DNA of 64,000 nt from Ruminococcus sp. Phil11 (GCA_001940925.1 MSGZ01000024.1:46799-110798); one strand, 5' to 3'; positions 37,235 through 47,168 are shown, counted from the stretch's first letter. Numbers and translations are program-made. Notes: generated by a model from the sequence alone, not told the origin.

Positions 37235-40200
37235 ATGAAAACAATCTATGAGGTCATTTTGTCAGAAGTGAACAGGAAAAAGATGCGTCGTCAGCGTATG
37301 ATTTCACTGCTCCTGGTCCTTTCACTGTTCGTGACCTCCGGCGTCTCGTGGGCACTCCACGGCGTTGGCCTGACACTGGCCAATGAAGCGGAGTGCGGGA
37401 TCGAAGAGCATGTCCACACGGATGAATGCTATGAAGAACAGCTTGTGTGCGGACTTGAGGACGACACGGAGCACGTTCATACCGACGAATGCCGGGAAAT
37501 GAAGCTCGTCTGCGAACTGCCGGAGCATGTGCATGATGCCGCCTGCTATACGGGCAGCACGGATTTTGCGGCACTGCTGGGCGGCAGCAGTGTGAGCTTT
37601 GATGAAGCAGTCGCCAATGCTGAGGGCATTGCAGATGTTGTTTACACGGATGACTATGAGATCGAATCTGATGAGGCTGATGAGGCTGATGAGGCCGATG
37701 AGGCCGATGAGGCCGATGAGGCCGGTCAGGAGGACATGCCTGTTCTGAAAGCACCTGTGCTGAGAGCGGCAGGAGACAGCAGCGGCGGCAGCTACGACGA
37801 TCAGGGACGCTACATGGTCGATACGATCGACAATATTGCGGAAGGCATCAAGTTCACGCTGTTTGATTACAGCGGCGAAAAAAACGGTTCGAGCGGTGAT
37901 ACGCTCGAATCGCAGAACAACAACTACGGCTTCGCAACGGACGGATGGAACGGTCCGCTGATCGGCCCGCCGTATGAGCACAATAATGTTTCCTATACCG
38001 GTATCAACACCGGCAGAACGATAACGGATGATATCCTGTTCCTGGCATACGGCACGCCGGTGCCAAGCGGCGCAACCGGCGAGACTGTGTACGACGAAAA
38101 CGGCGAGCCTCATGTCGTGAATATCAATCAAGGGAGCGGCACGAATCAGCAATATGTACCGGATAAGAACAGCTACGCGGGCGACTACTACGCAGATCCG
38201 GTTTACTCCGGCAACAGAGCGGTGCAGGGAATTGTTCGGAAGCAGCTTGGCGCGGACGGCTACCCGGTGATTAACACGCCAAACGGCAGCAGCCTCGCTT
38301 ATCTGTTCGCCCCGAATACAAATGTGGGCGGCGACCAGAGTGCTTATAAGACTGTTTATGACGGCGTAAACCATGAAGGTGTGAACCACCTGCTGCAGAA
38401 GGATGAAGAAACCGGTCATCTCGTCTACAACAGCGATCTGAACTACGCCTATTTCGATCAGTCAACCGGAAACTTTATCGTATACGGAAATGATCCGGCG
38501 GATTCGAGTGATAACGGTTTTAAGGGTACTTTTGATATCATCAACGACGCGCATCATAACGGCGGTGAGTTCACCGGCAGATACGATACCGACGGAAACA
38601 AGATTTATTACGCTGAGGATGACACGGTAGATCCCGGTTTCAAGATCGGCTTCTTCCCGTTTGATCCCTATGACATAACGAGAAGAGACCCGAACTTCGA
38701 CGGAAACGGTTACAATCACCACTTCGGCATGACGATGGAAGCCGAATTCTCCAATCCGACTGCTGCGAATACCCCCGAGCCTGTTACATTCAAGTACAGC
38801 GGTGACGATGACATGTGGGTCTTTGTGGATGACATGCTCGTGCTTGACATCGGCGGTATCCACGAACCGGCCGGCGGTATGATCGACTTTACAAACAACC
38901 TTGTCTGGACACAGGATAACGGCAACGGCGGTCATGATCTGGATGATGTCAAGACACAACTGCAGGGCTGGGGCGTCATTTCCACCGAAGAGGACTGGGA
39001 AGCACTGCCGAAGCCGATCGGCATTGACACTTCATCGACGAGTTCCGGTTCCGGTACCAAGTGGATCGTGACGAAAATCTCCGATTACATTCCTGACTGG
39101 AACAGCACCGCTCATACAAAGACACACAAGATCAATATGTTCTATCTGGAGCGCGGCGGCTGCTATTCCAACCTTGCAATGGAAATGAATCTTCCGACAC
39201 TGAAACCGCTGACGGTTATCAAGAATGTCGATTATCAGCAGCATCTGGTCAAGGGACTTTACGAAAATACGGAGTATACCTTCCGTGTCTGGGAGTGGGA
39301 CAGTGCAAACGGCATCTGGGTTCACACCCAGAGTACGGATTCGGAGGGTCTTTTCTATCTGAAGGGCCTGAATGCGGACGGCACGTTTACCCTTAAGGAC
39401 GGTGAACGAAAGACGTTTGACGACCTCGGACAGGACCGAACCTTTAAGGTCGTGGAGGAAGGCATCAATCCGAATATCATCGGGCAGGTCACTGTCAACG
39501 GCAGTCCGGTCACGGTTGCCGGCGGCGAAGCTTCTTCAGACAGTGCCATGCTCAAGGATGTAAACAGCTACACCTTCAACAACCGGATTGTCGAAGAAGT
39601 CGGACCCGTCAGTATCAAAAAGGCATGGGCACCTGAGAATGTGACAATTCCGGCAGGCTACGATGCCGTCAAATTCAAAATCCTGCGGACCGATACCCAG
39701 ACGGGTGAGGTCAAGCAGGTTGCACTGAAGCAGGGCAGCGTCAAAACCAGAACCTTTGTCCTCTCCGCAGAGGAATGGGCACAGGGCAAGACCATTGACG
39801 GACTGCTGAAACGGTACGGCAATCACTACTACACCTATCAGGTAGAGGAGCTGAATGTACCGAGAGGCTTCAAGGCAGTCTACAGCACGGATGATAACGG
39901 AAACCTCGTGATCACCAATACTGATATCCGCGAGATGAATCTCAATGTGAAGAAGCAGTGGGAGAACAAGGAGAACCCGCCGAAGGTTCAGTTCAAGCTG
40001 ACGCGCAAGCGTGTGGGATATGAAGGCAGCAAGCCGACATCGCTGACCGTCAAAATTGTGGATGAAGCGGGCAATCCGATTATCTCCTACACAACACCGG
40101 CGTATGCCGAGGGACAGCCTTACAGCGGTCCTTATGTAGGCGGTGCCCTTGAATTATCCTACGTGATTCCGGAAGGCGCGGAGTATTACAGTGCAGACCC

Positions 40201-41977
40201 GAATTACCCGAAGGTTACACCGGGAACGATGGGACTTGAGGTGCATCCGGACGATAAAATTCTGGTCGTCAGCAATCTGGCTGCCAGCGGAAATGAAGTG
40301 ACGATCAAGATAAAGACAGCCGATGCGTGGGACAGCAAGCTTCTGCAGCATCATTCCTTCTCTGATTCCGACCCGAATGCGGAAGAGGAGGTGCGGAAGC
40401 AGAGCTGGACTGTGCAGAACGGTGTGGGAACAAATGCAAAAGCCGGCTATGACAGTTCTGTTTCCTACGGAAAAAACGGCGGCTCGCTGCTGATCTCCGA
40501 CAGATCGAAATCCTACAACGGCGCGGTTCTTTACCTCGATCCGTCAAAGTATTTCGGAAACAAGACCTACACGTTCAGTGCTTATGTTTACAGTCCGATT
40601 GCGGATACGTTCAAGATGACCTTCAACAACGGTCTGGGCGATTATCGTCCGATCGGACAGACAAATGTTCCGGCTAATACATGGACGCAGGTCAACGGAA
40701 CCGTTCAGCTTTCAGGCGATATCGACCCGTACGGTATGTTCCTGGTGCTCGAGTCGCTCCCGACGAATAACGATTATACGGATTATCCGCTGAAAGACGG
40801 CGGAACCTGGTTCCGCATGGACGAGTTCACGGCGATCGAAGGAACCGACCCTGTCACGGTCTCGCCGACTGACGGCAAAGTGACAGTCGGCGGAGGCAGC
40901 GGCGACAATGTCATCTATGATTTCCAGTTCCGTAACGGCTGCAGTGATGAAGGCTGGAGCGTTCAGGATTATAACAATAACAACAATAACAGAACAAGGA
41001 TTGAACCGGGGCGGCCGAATCACGGCTTTGACGGTATTGTTGTAGTCGGCAGAAATGCGCACAATGACGGTGTTTCGATCAGAGTTCCGAATCTGGTGCC
41101 CGGAAAAACCTATCACTTTGAAGGTCAGGCACAGGAACACAGCAACGGAAGTCCTGCGCAGACAATTCAACTGAGCATGAACACAGGAAACAATAGTTAC
41201 CCGCCTGTTGTGCAGAACATTCAACTGAATGCGAACAACAATGCAAACTATGAAATCCATGATTTTGCAGGCGACTTCACGGTTCCGGCGGATGCGAATC
41301 AGAACACCATGACCATCTATTTTGAAACGCCGTATAATTCCGGTGATAACGGTGATTTCAGATTGCTGTATCTCACCGTTACAGAGCCCGGTACTGCGGC
41401 ACCGCCGACAGATGAGATCGGCTACGATGAATCGAGCGGACAGTATGTCACCGATTTCAGTGACCGCAGTTACCAGATCGTGCCGGACGAAAATTCGTAC
41501 ACGAATCCGCCGCATCTCGCAGAAAGCGGCTATCAGACGGAAGCAGGCTGGCAGAGAATCATTACACTTCCTGATGATTCGGATGACGGTGCGTCCTGGA
41601 CCTATCACTGGGACAACGACAGCAGCCGTTCTTCGACTGATCCGCATTACATCTTCGAGGATAACAGTTGCCTCTACGAATATCACATTGAAGAGATTTT
41701 AGTAGATCACAACGGCAATGAACTGACAAAGGATGATGACGGCAACTGGGTTGACGCAAACGGCAAGGTTGTTTACCTTGTCAGTTATCAGAACAACGAT
41801 GTTGACTCAAATGTTCCCGAAAGCCCGATCGTGGTGAAGAACACTTACACCCGTTACTGGCTGCCCGATACGGGCGGCATGGGAGCAAACGGTTACTGCT
41901 TCACAGGCCTGCTCCTTGCAATGACTGGTATGATTGGCGGCTACGCCTTGAAAAGACGCGAAAGGAGGTTCCGATGA
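37235..41977 (+). CDS. Large pilus tip adhesin with fibro-slime, Cna-B and carbohydrate-binding-like modules
   Basis: The 1580-residue surface protein has an N-terminal membrane/signal segment. Three His/Cys repeats follow (HVHTDECY type, residues 65-110), then a (DEA)6 tract near 146-163. A fibro-slime/PA14-like region contains YSGDDDMWVFVDDMLVLDIGG near 525. Next come a Cna-B domain (about 790-905) and a further Cna-like segment. Two beta-sandwich modules resemble CBM4/9 (about 1050-1210, WTVQNGVG...FRMDEF; and about 1228-1390, FRNGCSDEGWSVQDYN). The C-terminal sorting signal is LPDTGG with a membrane segment and KRRERRFR. GGAGG precedes the start. It is probably the pilus tip and would bind host or plant surfaces; the CBM identity is by eye. 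Confidence 0.88.
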   Translation: MKTIYEVILSEVNRKKMRRQRMISLLLVLSLFVTSGVSWALHGVGLTLANEAECGIEEHVHTDECYEEQLVCGLEDDTEHVHTDECREMKLVCELPEHVHDAACYTGSTDFAALLGGSSVSFDEAVANAEGIADVVYTDDYEIESDEADEADEADEADEADEAGQEDMPVLKAPVLRAAGDSSGGSYDDQGRYMVDTIDNIAEGIKFTLFDYSGEKNGSSGDTLESQNNNYGFATDGWNGPLIGPPYEHNNVSYTGINTGRTITDDILFLAYGTPVPSGATGETVYDENGEPHVVNINQGSGTNQQYVPDKNSYAGDYYADPVYSGNRAVQGIVRKQLGADGYPVINTPNGSSLAYLFAPNTNVGGDQSAYKTVYDGVNHEGVNHLLQKDEETGHLVYNSDLNYAYFDQSTGNFIVYGNDPADSSDNGFKGTFDIINDAHHNGGEFTGRYDTDGNKIYYAEDDTVDPGFKIGFFPFDPYDITRRDPNFDGNGYNHHFGMTMEAEFSNPTAANTPEPVTFKYSGDDDMWVFVDDMLVLDIGGIHEPAGGMIDFTNNLVWTQDNGNGGHDLDDVKTQLQGWGVISTEEDWEALPKPIGIDTSSTSSGSGTKWIVTKISDYIPDWNSTAHTKTHKINMFYLERGGCYSNLAMEMNLPTLKPLTVIKNVDYQQHLVKGLYENTEYTFRVWEWDSANGIWVHTQSTDSEGLFYLKGLNADGTFTLKDGERKTFDDLGQDRTFKVVEEGINPNIIGQVTVNGSPVTVAGGEASSDSAMLKDVNSYTFNNRIVEEVGPVSIKKAWAPENVTIPAGYDAVKFKILRTDTQTGEVKQVALKQGSVKTRTFVLSAEEWAQGKTIDGLLKRYGNHYYTYQVEELNVPRGFKAVYSTDDNGNLVITNTDIREMNLNVKKQWENKENPPKVQFKLTRKRVGYEGSKPTSLTVKIVDEAGNPIISYTTPAYAEGQPYSGPYVGGALELSYVIPEGAEYYSADPNYPKVTPGTMGLEVHPDDKILVVSNLAASGNEVTIKIKTADAWDSKLLQHHSFSDSDPNAEEEVRKQSWTVQNGVGTNAKAGYDSSVSYGKNGGSLLISDRSKSYNGAVLYLDPSKYFGNKTYTFSAYVYSPIADTFKMTFNNGLGDYRPIGQTNVPANTWTQVNGTVQLSGDIDPYGMFLVLESLPTNNDYTDYPLKDGGTWFRMDEFTAIEGTDPVTVSPTDGKVTVGGGSGDNVIYDFQFRNGCSDEGWSVQDYNNNNNNRTRIEPGRPNHGFDGIVVVGRNAHNDGVSIRVPNLVPGKTYHFEGQAQEHSNGSPAQTIQLSMNTGNNSYPPVVQNIQLNANNNANYEIHDFAGDFTVPADANQNTMTIYFETPYNSGDNGDFRLLYLTVTEPGTAAPPTDEIGYDESSGQYVTDFSDRSYQIVPDENSYTNPPHLAESGYQTEAGWQRIITLPDDSDDGASWTYHWDNDSSRSSTDPHYIFEDNSCLYEYHIEEILVDHNGNELTKDDDGNWVDANGKVVYLVSYQNNDVDSNVPESPIVVKNTYTRYWLPDTGGMGANGYCFTGLLLAMTGMIGGYALKRRERRFR
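37670..37723 (+). repeat. Six in-frame 9-bp repeats (GATGAGGCT/C) in the adhesin
   Basis: Six perfect tandem 9-bp units (two GATGAGGCT, four GATGAGGCC) encode Asp-Glu-Ala repeats. Copy-number change would alter length without shifting the frame. Confidence 0.95.
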
Positions 41978-42053
41978 TGTGAGCTTCCCGTAACGTGATG
42001 AAAAAGGCGTCCACCGAAAAAACAAAAAAATTATGATTATGGAGGATAAAAAA

Positions 42054-43826
42054 ATGAAAAAGACGAAGAGATTTGCAGCATTGCTGACAGCCGGCCTGCT
42101 GGCACTCGCTCCGTGCGCAATGGCTTCCATGAGCCTGACCGCATTTGCTTCCACGCTCACCGTGACTGATACGGATCCGGCGGAGCATACTTACAATGCT
42201 TATCAGCTCATTACCGGTACAAAGGATGCTGACGGCAACCTTTCCGATATGAACTGGGGTGACGCGATCACCGACGACGGCGCGGCTCTGATTGCTGCGC
42301 TGAATGCCAAGAAGACTGATCTCGGTATTGATGAGCTTGCTTCCGATGCAACCGTCAACCAGGTTGCGGCACAGCTTGCCAAGATCAAGGACGCAGACAA
42401 GATTCAGATTCTTGCAAAGGTGTTCAACGAGACAGGCGTTCTGACCAAGACGGCAGCGAAGCCGCTGGCGAAATCCGGAACAAAATATACAAACACTACA
42501 CTGGCTGACGGCTGGTACCTGATCCTTGATGAAAGCGATCCGCTTGTGTCCGGTGAAACAGAAGGCGTCAAGGTCAGAAGTGCAAATCTGCTGAAGGTTG
42601 TTGAGGATACCGAGGCCGTGGCAAAGCACTCTCTGCCGAGCGTTGAGAAGAATATCGTGGAAGATACGGGGAAAGTGAAAGCAAACTCCGCTTCGATCGG
42701 CGATACTGTGAACTATGAGATCAAAACAAAGAGCCCCGATGTGACAGGCTAAGACAAGTACTACTTCGTGCTGAATGATACGCTTTCCAAGGGCCTGACC
42801 TATGCCGATACACTGACGGTTACGCTCGGCGGGTCGCCTTTGACGCTTGATGAGGACGGCGCAGGCACTGATAAGGACGGTCAGTACTATCTGGTTCAGG
42901 GCACTTACAGTGATACAACCGGTACGACGCTCAAGATCGTTTTTAAAGACTGTGTTGATCTCTTCAAGGATGTTGATGCCGGCACAGATATCGTCGTCAC
43001 GTATAAAGCCACTCTGAACGAGAACGCTGTTATCACGGATGCAGGCAACCCGAATACGGTCAATCTTCAGTATTCCAATGATCCGAATGAGGACACGGAC
43101 AATACGAACGAGCCCGGTAAGCCGGATGAGCCGAACGAAGATGCTCCGACCGGCAAGACCCCGGATGATGAGGTCAAGACCTATACCACGGCACTCAAGC
43201 TCCAGAAGCTCGATAACAAGAACACCCCGCTTGCAGGTGCATCGTTCAGACTCACCGGCAACGGCGTGAACAAGGTCATCACCGTCGGTACGTTCTATGT
43301 CGAGGATGCGGCAGGTACCTACTATAAGCTGAATGACGGTTCCTATACTACAACCGCTCCGACAGATGCAACCGCTTCCAGCTATGCAGACACAACGAAG
43401 AAGTACAAGGTCGAGACCACACAGACCATTACGCAGAATACGACTGAGGGCAGTGAGGTTTATGTGGAAGCGTTTGTTGACGCAAACGGTGTTCTGACCT
43501 TTACGGGTCTCGGCGACGGCGAATATAAGATCGAGGAAATCGTCGTTCCGGACGGCTACCAGAAGGCTGCTGACGTCACGATCAAGATCGAATCGAACCC
43601 GAATTTGACGAAAGCAAACTGGACCGTCACAAAGGACAGCGAAACGGCACTGACGCAGAATGCAGAGTTCCAGTATGAGTTCAATGTGGTCAATGTTCAG
43701 AAATCGAACCTGCCGACTACCGGCGGCATGGGCACCAAGCTGTTCTACCTGCTCGGCGGTATGCTGGCAGTCGGCTCGGGCATCGTGCTGGTCACCAAGA
43801 AGAGAATGTCCGATGCTGAGAAGTGA
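42054..43826 (+). pseudogene. Backbone pilin split by an in-frame TAA stop
   Basis: Two track ORFs (42033-42752 and 42768-43826) are in the same frame and make one 590-residue pilin apart from a TAA at 42750-42752. The expected residue is Tyr (PDVTG-stop-DKYYFVLNDTLSKG), one base from TAC or TAT. The N-terminal half has a signal peptide and pilin start (TYNAYQLITGTKD). The second half has the isopeptide Cna-like domain (ALKLQKLDNKNTPLAGASFRL), the sorting signal NLPTTGG, a membrane segment and KKRMSDAEK. The start at 42054 follows GGAGGA. No ribosome site precedes the second ORF. It may be a real nonsense mutation, a switched-off allele or a sequence error. Confidence 0.85.
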
Positions 43827-43864
43827 GACATTCTGACAGAATGACGCACAATCCATGAATCAAT

Positions 43865-43892
43865 GCAGCGGGAGGTATCACCCTCCCGCTGC
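43865..43892 (+). other. Strong hairpin between pilin and sortase genes
   Basis: An 11-bp perfect stem GCAGCGGGAGG / CCTCCCGCTGC with a 6-nt loop lacks a T run. It may stabilise the pilin mRNA or reduce read-through into the sortase gene. Confidence 0.65.
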
Positions 43893-43919
43893 AAAGCTTA
43901 TCCGAAAAAGGAATCGCAG

Positions 43920-44747
43920 ATGAAGCACAAAATACTGAAATACGGACTGGCGGCAGCATTTTTCATCGGCATTGCACTGATGCTGTATCCGCCTGTCAGC
44001 GATTATTTCAACACGCGGAACAATGCAAGGGTCGTGCAGAAGTATCAGGATGCCGTGCGGGATATCCGGGAAAGCGAACAGCAGCAGATTCTTGCTGAGG
44101 CGCAGGATTATAATCAGCGGCTTGCGGAAACCCCGGAGGGCTTTTATTATCCGGCGCGCGTGTCCGGCTATGAAGATACGCTGGACATCACCGGAACCGG
44201 CATCATGGGCTATCTGAATATTGACAAGATCAATCTGGAGCTGCCGATTTATCACTCCGTGGAGCCGGAGGTGCTGCAGGTCGCGATCGGACATCTGCCG
44301 GGCAGCAGTCTGCCGGTCGGCGGTGCGGGCACGCATACGGTGCTTTCGGGGCACAGAGGCCTGCCGAATGCAAGGCTCTTTTCCGATCTTGACAAGCTGG
44401 AACCCGGCGACCGCTTCACAATTACGATCCTGTCTGAGGTCTTTACCTATCAGGTGGAGAAAACCAAGACCGTCGAGCCGTATCAGGTCGATGATCTGCA
44501 GATCGAACCGGGAAAGGACCTCTGCACGCTGTTCACCTGCACGCCATACGGCATCAATACGCAGCGGCTGTTCGTCCGGGCGATCCGTGTTCCGAATGAC
44601 GAGAAGGAGGAATCCCGCGTTTACTACCGGAATGAGGCTTACCGCGTGACGCCTGCAATCGTCGCACCGATACTCGGTGCACCTGTGCTGCTGATTCTGT
44701 ATATCCTGCTGCTCGTTTTCGGAAACAAAAAGTCACGCAGACATTAA
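43920..44747 (+). CDS. Class C (pilus) sortase, right operon
   Basis: The 275-residue enzyme has membrane segments at both ends. The catalytic His is in SGHRGLPNARLFSDLD and the Cys/Arg in TLFTCTPYGINTQRLFVRA. Start 43920 follows AAAAAGGAA; the track start 43863 is at the hairpin. It should polymerise the LPTTG pilin and attach the LPDTG tip adhesin. It is intact even though the pilin gene has a stop codon, which suggests the inactivation is recent, reversible or artefactual. Confidence 0.94.
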   Translation: MKHKILKYGLAAAFFIGIALMLYPPVSDYFNTRNNARVVQKYQDAVRDIRESEQQQILAEAQDYNQRLAETPEGFYYPARVSGYEDTLDITGTGIMGYLNIDKINLELPIYHSVEPEVLQVAIGHLPGSSLPVGGAGTHTVLSGHRGLPNARLFSDLDKLEPGDRFTITILSEVFTYQVEKTKTVEPYQVDDLQIEPGKDLCTLFTCTPYGINTQRLFVRAIRVPNDEKEESRVYYRNEAYRVTPAIVAPILGAPVLLILYILLLVFGNKKSRRH

Positions 44748-44749
44748 AA

Positions 44750-44792
44750 CAAAAGCTCCCTCCGGAATCCGGTTCCGGAGGGAGCTGCTTGC
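44750..44792. terminator. Bidirectional terminator
   Basis: A 13-bp stem AGCTCCCTCCGGA / TCCGGAGGGAGCT sits between the sortase and the convergent LRR gene, with T-rich flanks on both strands. Confidence 0.9.
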
Positions 44793-44802
44793 TTTTTGTG
44801 CA

Positions 44803-45957
44803 TTATTTGTTTCTGAGAATGTTCTGCTTGAGCAATGCGAGGTCGGAGGCTTCCAGCTTGCCGTTCTTGTCCAGATCGGCGATCTTTGCCTTTTCTTCAT
44901 TCAGGAATTCGATCGTCAGCAGATGCTTTTGCAGCAGCACGGCGTCTGCGGAATCGCATTTGCCGTCTGCATTGATGTCTCCGATGACCTCATCGACCGG
45001 CTCCTGATAGCTTTCATCGAATACCATTTTTGCACGCTGCAGGAATGCGTCACCGGACGGCTTTTCCACACTGTTCCACGCAGACTGGCTGCCGTAGAAT
45101 GTGATCGTAGCGGTCGCGTCGTTGTCTGTGAAGGTGTAGCCGTCGATTTTCGTCAGTTTGCCGGAAATCTTCAGATCCGTCAGCTTATCGCAGTCTCCGA
45201 ATACGCCGAATCCGAGCTCTGTGACACCCGGCATTTCGACCGAGGTCAGAGCGGAGCACTGCCAGAACGTATTTTCCTGCATGTGCTTGACGCTGGCAGG
45301 GAACTTGACTGAGGTGATCTTGTTATTTTTGGAGAATGCGCCGGTTGCAACATACGTCACGCCCTTCGGAATCACGACATCACCGGTGCAGGTTCTGCCG
45401 TCAATCACGGAGCCGTTGACGATGACAAGCGGATCCTTTTTGCGCTGCGCTTCCAGCCACGGCGTCTCGTCAAAGGTGAAGTCACCTGTCCAGATCGGCT
45501 GTTCGGGGAAGTTGATCTCCGAAAGCTTCTTACAGTATTCAAACGCATGGAACTTGATGACCTTCAGGGAACTCGGGAACGTCACAGAGGAGAGGTTTTC
45601 GCTGAAGCCGAATGCATACGGCCCGATCTCCTCAAGAGTATCCGGGAATATGATTGACGTTGCACTGCACTGCTGAAATGCATAAATGCCGATTTTCCTG
45701 ACCGGCAGTCCGTCAATGCTGGACGGAATCTCCAGTGTGCCGGAAGCCTGCTTGCCGCCGGTGATCTCAATATACTGCGAATATTTTTTGTAATCAAACG
45801 TGCCGTTAGACTTGTATTCGCCTTCTTCCTCTGCGTAGGCTGTAATCGGCGCAGCAGAAAGAATCACCGGCTTTGCAGCCAGAGACATTCCGCCTGTCAG
45901 CATGACGGCGGCGAGGATCGCAGAGACCCTCAGAATGCTTTTTCTTGTTTTCATCAT
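44803..45957 (-). CDS. BspA-type leucine-rich-repeat protein with C-terminal dockerin
   Basis: The 384-residue secreted protein has a signal peptide. About eight LRR_5 repeats (IGPYAFGFSENLSSVTFP type) are followed by a well-formed type I dockerin with loops GDINADGKCDSADAVLLQKH and ADLDKNGKLEASDLALLKQN. It is the third LRR-dockerin protein in the window and the one with the most canonical dockerin. ATG 45957, with GGAGGGG upstream, is chosen over track start 45978. Promoter at 46045-46073. Confidence 0.9.
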   Translation of the reverse strand: MMKTRKSILRVSAILAAVMLTGGMSLAAKPVILSAAPITAYAEEEGEYKSNGTFDYKKYSQYIEITGGKQASGTLEIPSSIDGLPVRKIGIYAFQQCSATSIIFPDTLEEIGPYAFGFSENLSSVTFPSSLKVIKFHAFEYCKKLSEINFPEQPIWTGDFTFDETPWLEAQRKKDPLVIVNGSVIDGRTCTGDVVIPKGVTYVATGAFSKNNKITSVKFPASVKHMQENTFWQCSALTSVEMPGVTELGFGVFGDCDKLTDLKISGKLTKIDGYTFTDNDATATITFYGSQSAWNSVEKPSGDAFLQRAKMVFDESYQEPVDEVIGDINADGKCDSADAVLLQKHLLTIEFLNEEKAKIADLDKNGKLEASDLALLKQNILRNK

Positions 45958-46044
45958 AGCCCCTCCTGTACATATCATGGATCGTTCCCCCTCCCGGAAA
46001 CGTCTGTCAGCGTCCTGCCACCCGTGTCAGGAACGCTCAACTTT

Positions 46045-46073
46045 ATTATACATGATTCCGGCGCGAAAGTCAA
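46045..46073 (-). promoter_or_regulatory. Sigma-A promoter of the LRR-dockerin gene
   Basis: TTGACT and TATAAT on the minus strand are spaced by 17 bp. Confidence 0.85.
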
Positions 46074-46182
46074 TGATAAATATGCGAAATATGCAAAAAG
46101 CCGTGGAAGCAGCAATTCCTTTTTATGCGGTATTTCTGATAGATTTATAATCATCTTCCATTGTGATCTTAGTCTTGCAGCG

Positions 46183-47124
46183 TTATGGTTTTACAGTGCT
46201 GCCGGAAGGATCTTCTTTGGCTTTGGTTCTCGCACTGAAATATCCTCTCGGTTCCTTATAATTCGGATTCGTTTGAGCGTTGTCGGCACAGTGCTGTCGA
46301 AGGGTACTGGTAATATATTCAACTTGCTGTTCCGACAGAACGTCCGGATCGTTCGTGAACATATCTTCCAGAAAATCTCTTAATACAAAAAGATTCAAAA
46401 CAAATACGCCCGGAGAGTGAATGTCCATGTAATCTAATTCACAGGTATCGGAAAACGCGACCGCCGAATAATACTTCTGGCATTGGACGGCTCTTTGAAT
46501 TGCATTGATATGCGATTGGTTTTGCAGTACAGGATTGTTGAACTGGTAATCCCTTCGCCTTGTTTTGAGTGTCCACTTGTTCTGATATTCAGCACCGTGT
46601 ATTCTTCCGTTATAGTTTTTAGTCTCGAAAACGAATATACCTTTTCTGGTAATATACACGACATCAATTTGAATGGTTCTGTTCCCGGCTTCAAATTCAA
46701 GGTTGTGAACGATATTCCCTTCAAATCCCGCTCTGCTGCAGAGTTCCAGTTCAAAAACGGTCAGTTTCTCCCCGAATAAACCGTCTAACGTGGAAGATAC
46801 TCCGCAGCCTTCATCACGGGAGCACTCAGTTGATATTCGCTTTTCAACATAGATTTCATGCGTAAGAATGCTTATTGCTTCTTCTCGTTCTGTCGGATTA
46901 TCAAACTCTATTTCATGCAGACGTTCTTCTACTCGGCGTCCTAGCTCAATTCCTTCTATCATCAGTGAAAAACGTATTCTTGATTCTATAATTCCATTTG
47001 CAAATAAAGGCTGACTTTGAAAATATTTGTCTGCATTTTCGACAGCTTGTCTTACGAGGTGATCTGCCTTTTTCAAAGAATCGGCATACAGTTGTTCAAT
47101 TTCAGTCTTTGACAGTATATTCAT
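46183..47124 (-). CDS. NERD-domain protein
   Basis: The 313-residue soluble protein has a central NERD (nuclease-related) domain. The core is IQIDVVYITRKGIFVFETKNYNGRIHG, containing the D...E-x-K pattern of restriction-like folds. A helical N-terminal region and a helical C-terminal region flank it. NERD proteins are thought to process DNA, but few are characterised. Its base composition looks lower in GC (about 42 percent in a sampled line) than neighbouring genes and its codon use differs, suggesting transfer. Start 47124 is preferred over 47142 by the GGAAGTGG upstream. It stands alone behind its own promoter. Confidence 0.85.
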   Translation of the reverse strand: MNILSKTEIEQLYADSLKKADHLVRQAVENADKYFQSQPLFANGIIESRIRFSLMIEGIELGRRVEERLHEIEFDNPTEREEAISILTHEIYVEKRISTECSRDEGCGVSSTLDGLFGEKLTVFELELCSRAGFEGNIVHNLEFEAGNRTIQIDVVYITRKGIFVFETKNYNGRIHGAEYQNKWTLKTRRRDYQFNNPVLQNQSHINAIQRAVQCQKYYSAVAFSDTCELDYMDIHSPGVFVLNLFVLRDFLEDMFTNDPDVLSEQQVEYITSTLRQHCADNAQTNPNYKEPRGYFSARTKAKEDPSGSTVKP

Positions 47125-47168
47125 TATTCCACTTCCTTCCATAGATGAAATATTGATGATTCATATTT

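Noticed and set aside
42750-42752. Stop-codon recoding in the pilin
   Set aside because: TAA is the only such case seen, other genes use TAA as a normal stop, and no recoding signal was recognised; a nonsense change is simpler.
41901-43856. 651-residue minus-strand ORF covering the interrupted pilin
   Set aside because: It is longer than either pilin fragment but reads as antisense noise; the plus strand has a signal peptide, isopeptide domain and sorting signal across the stop.
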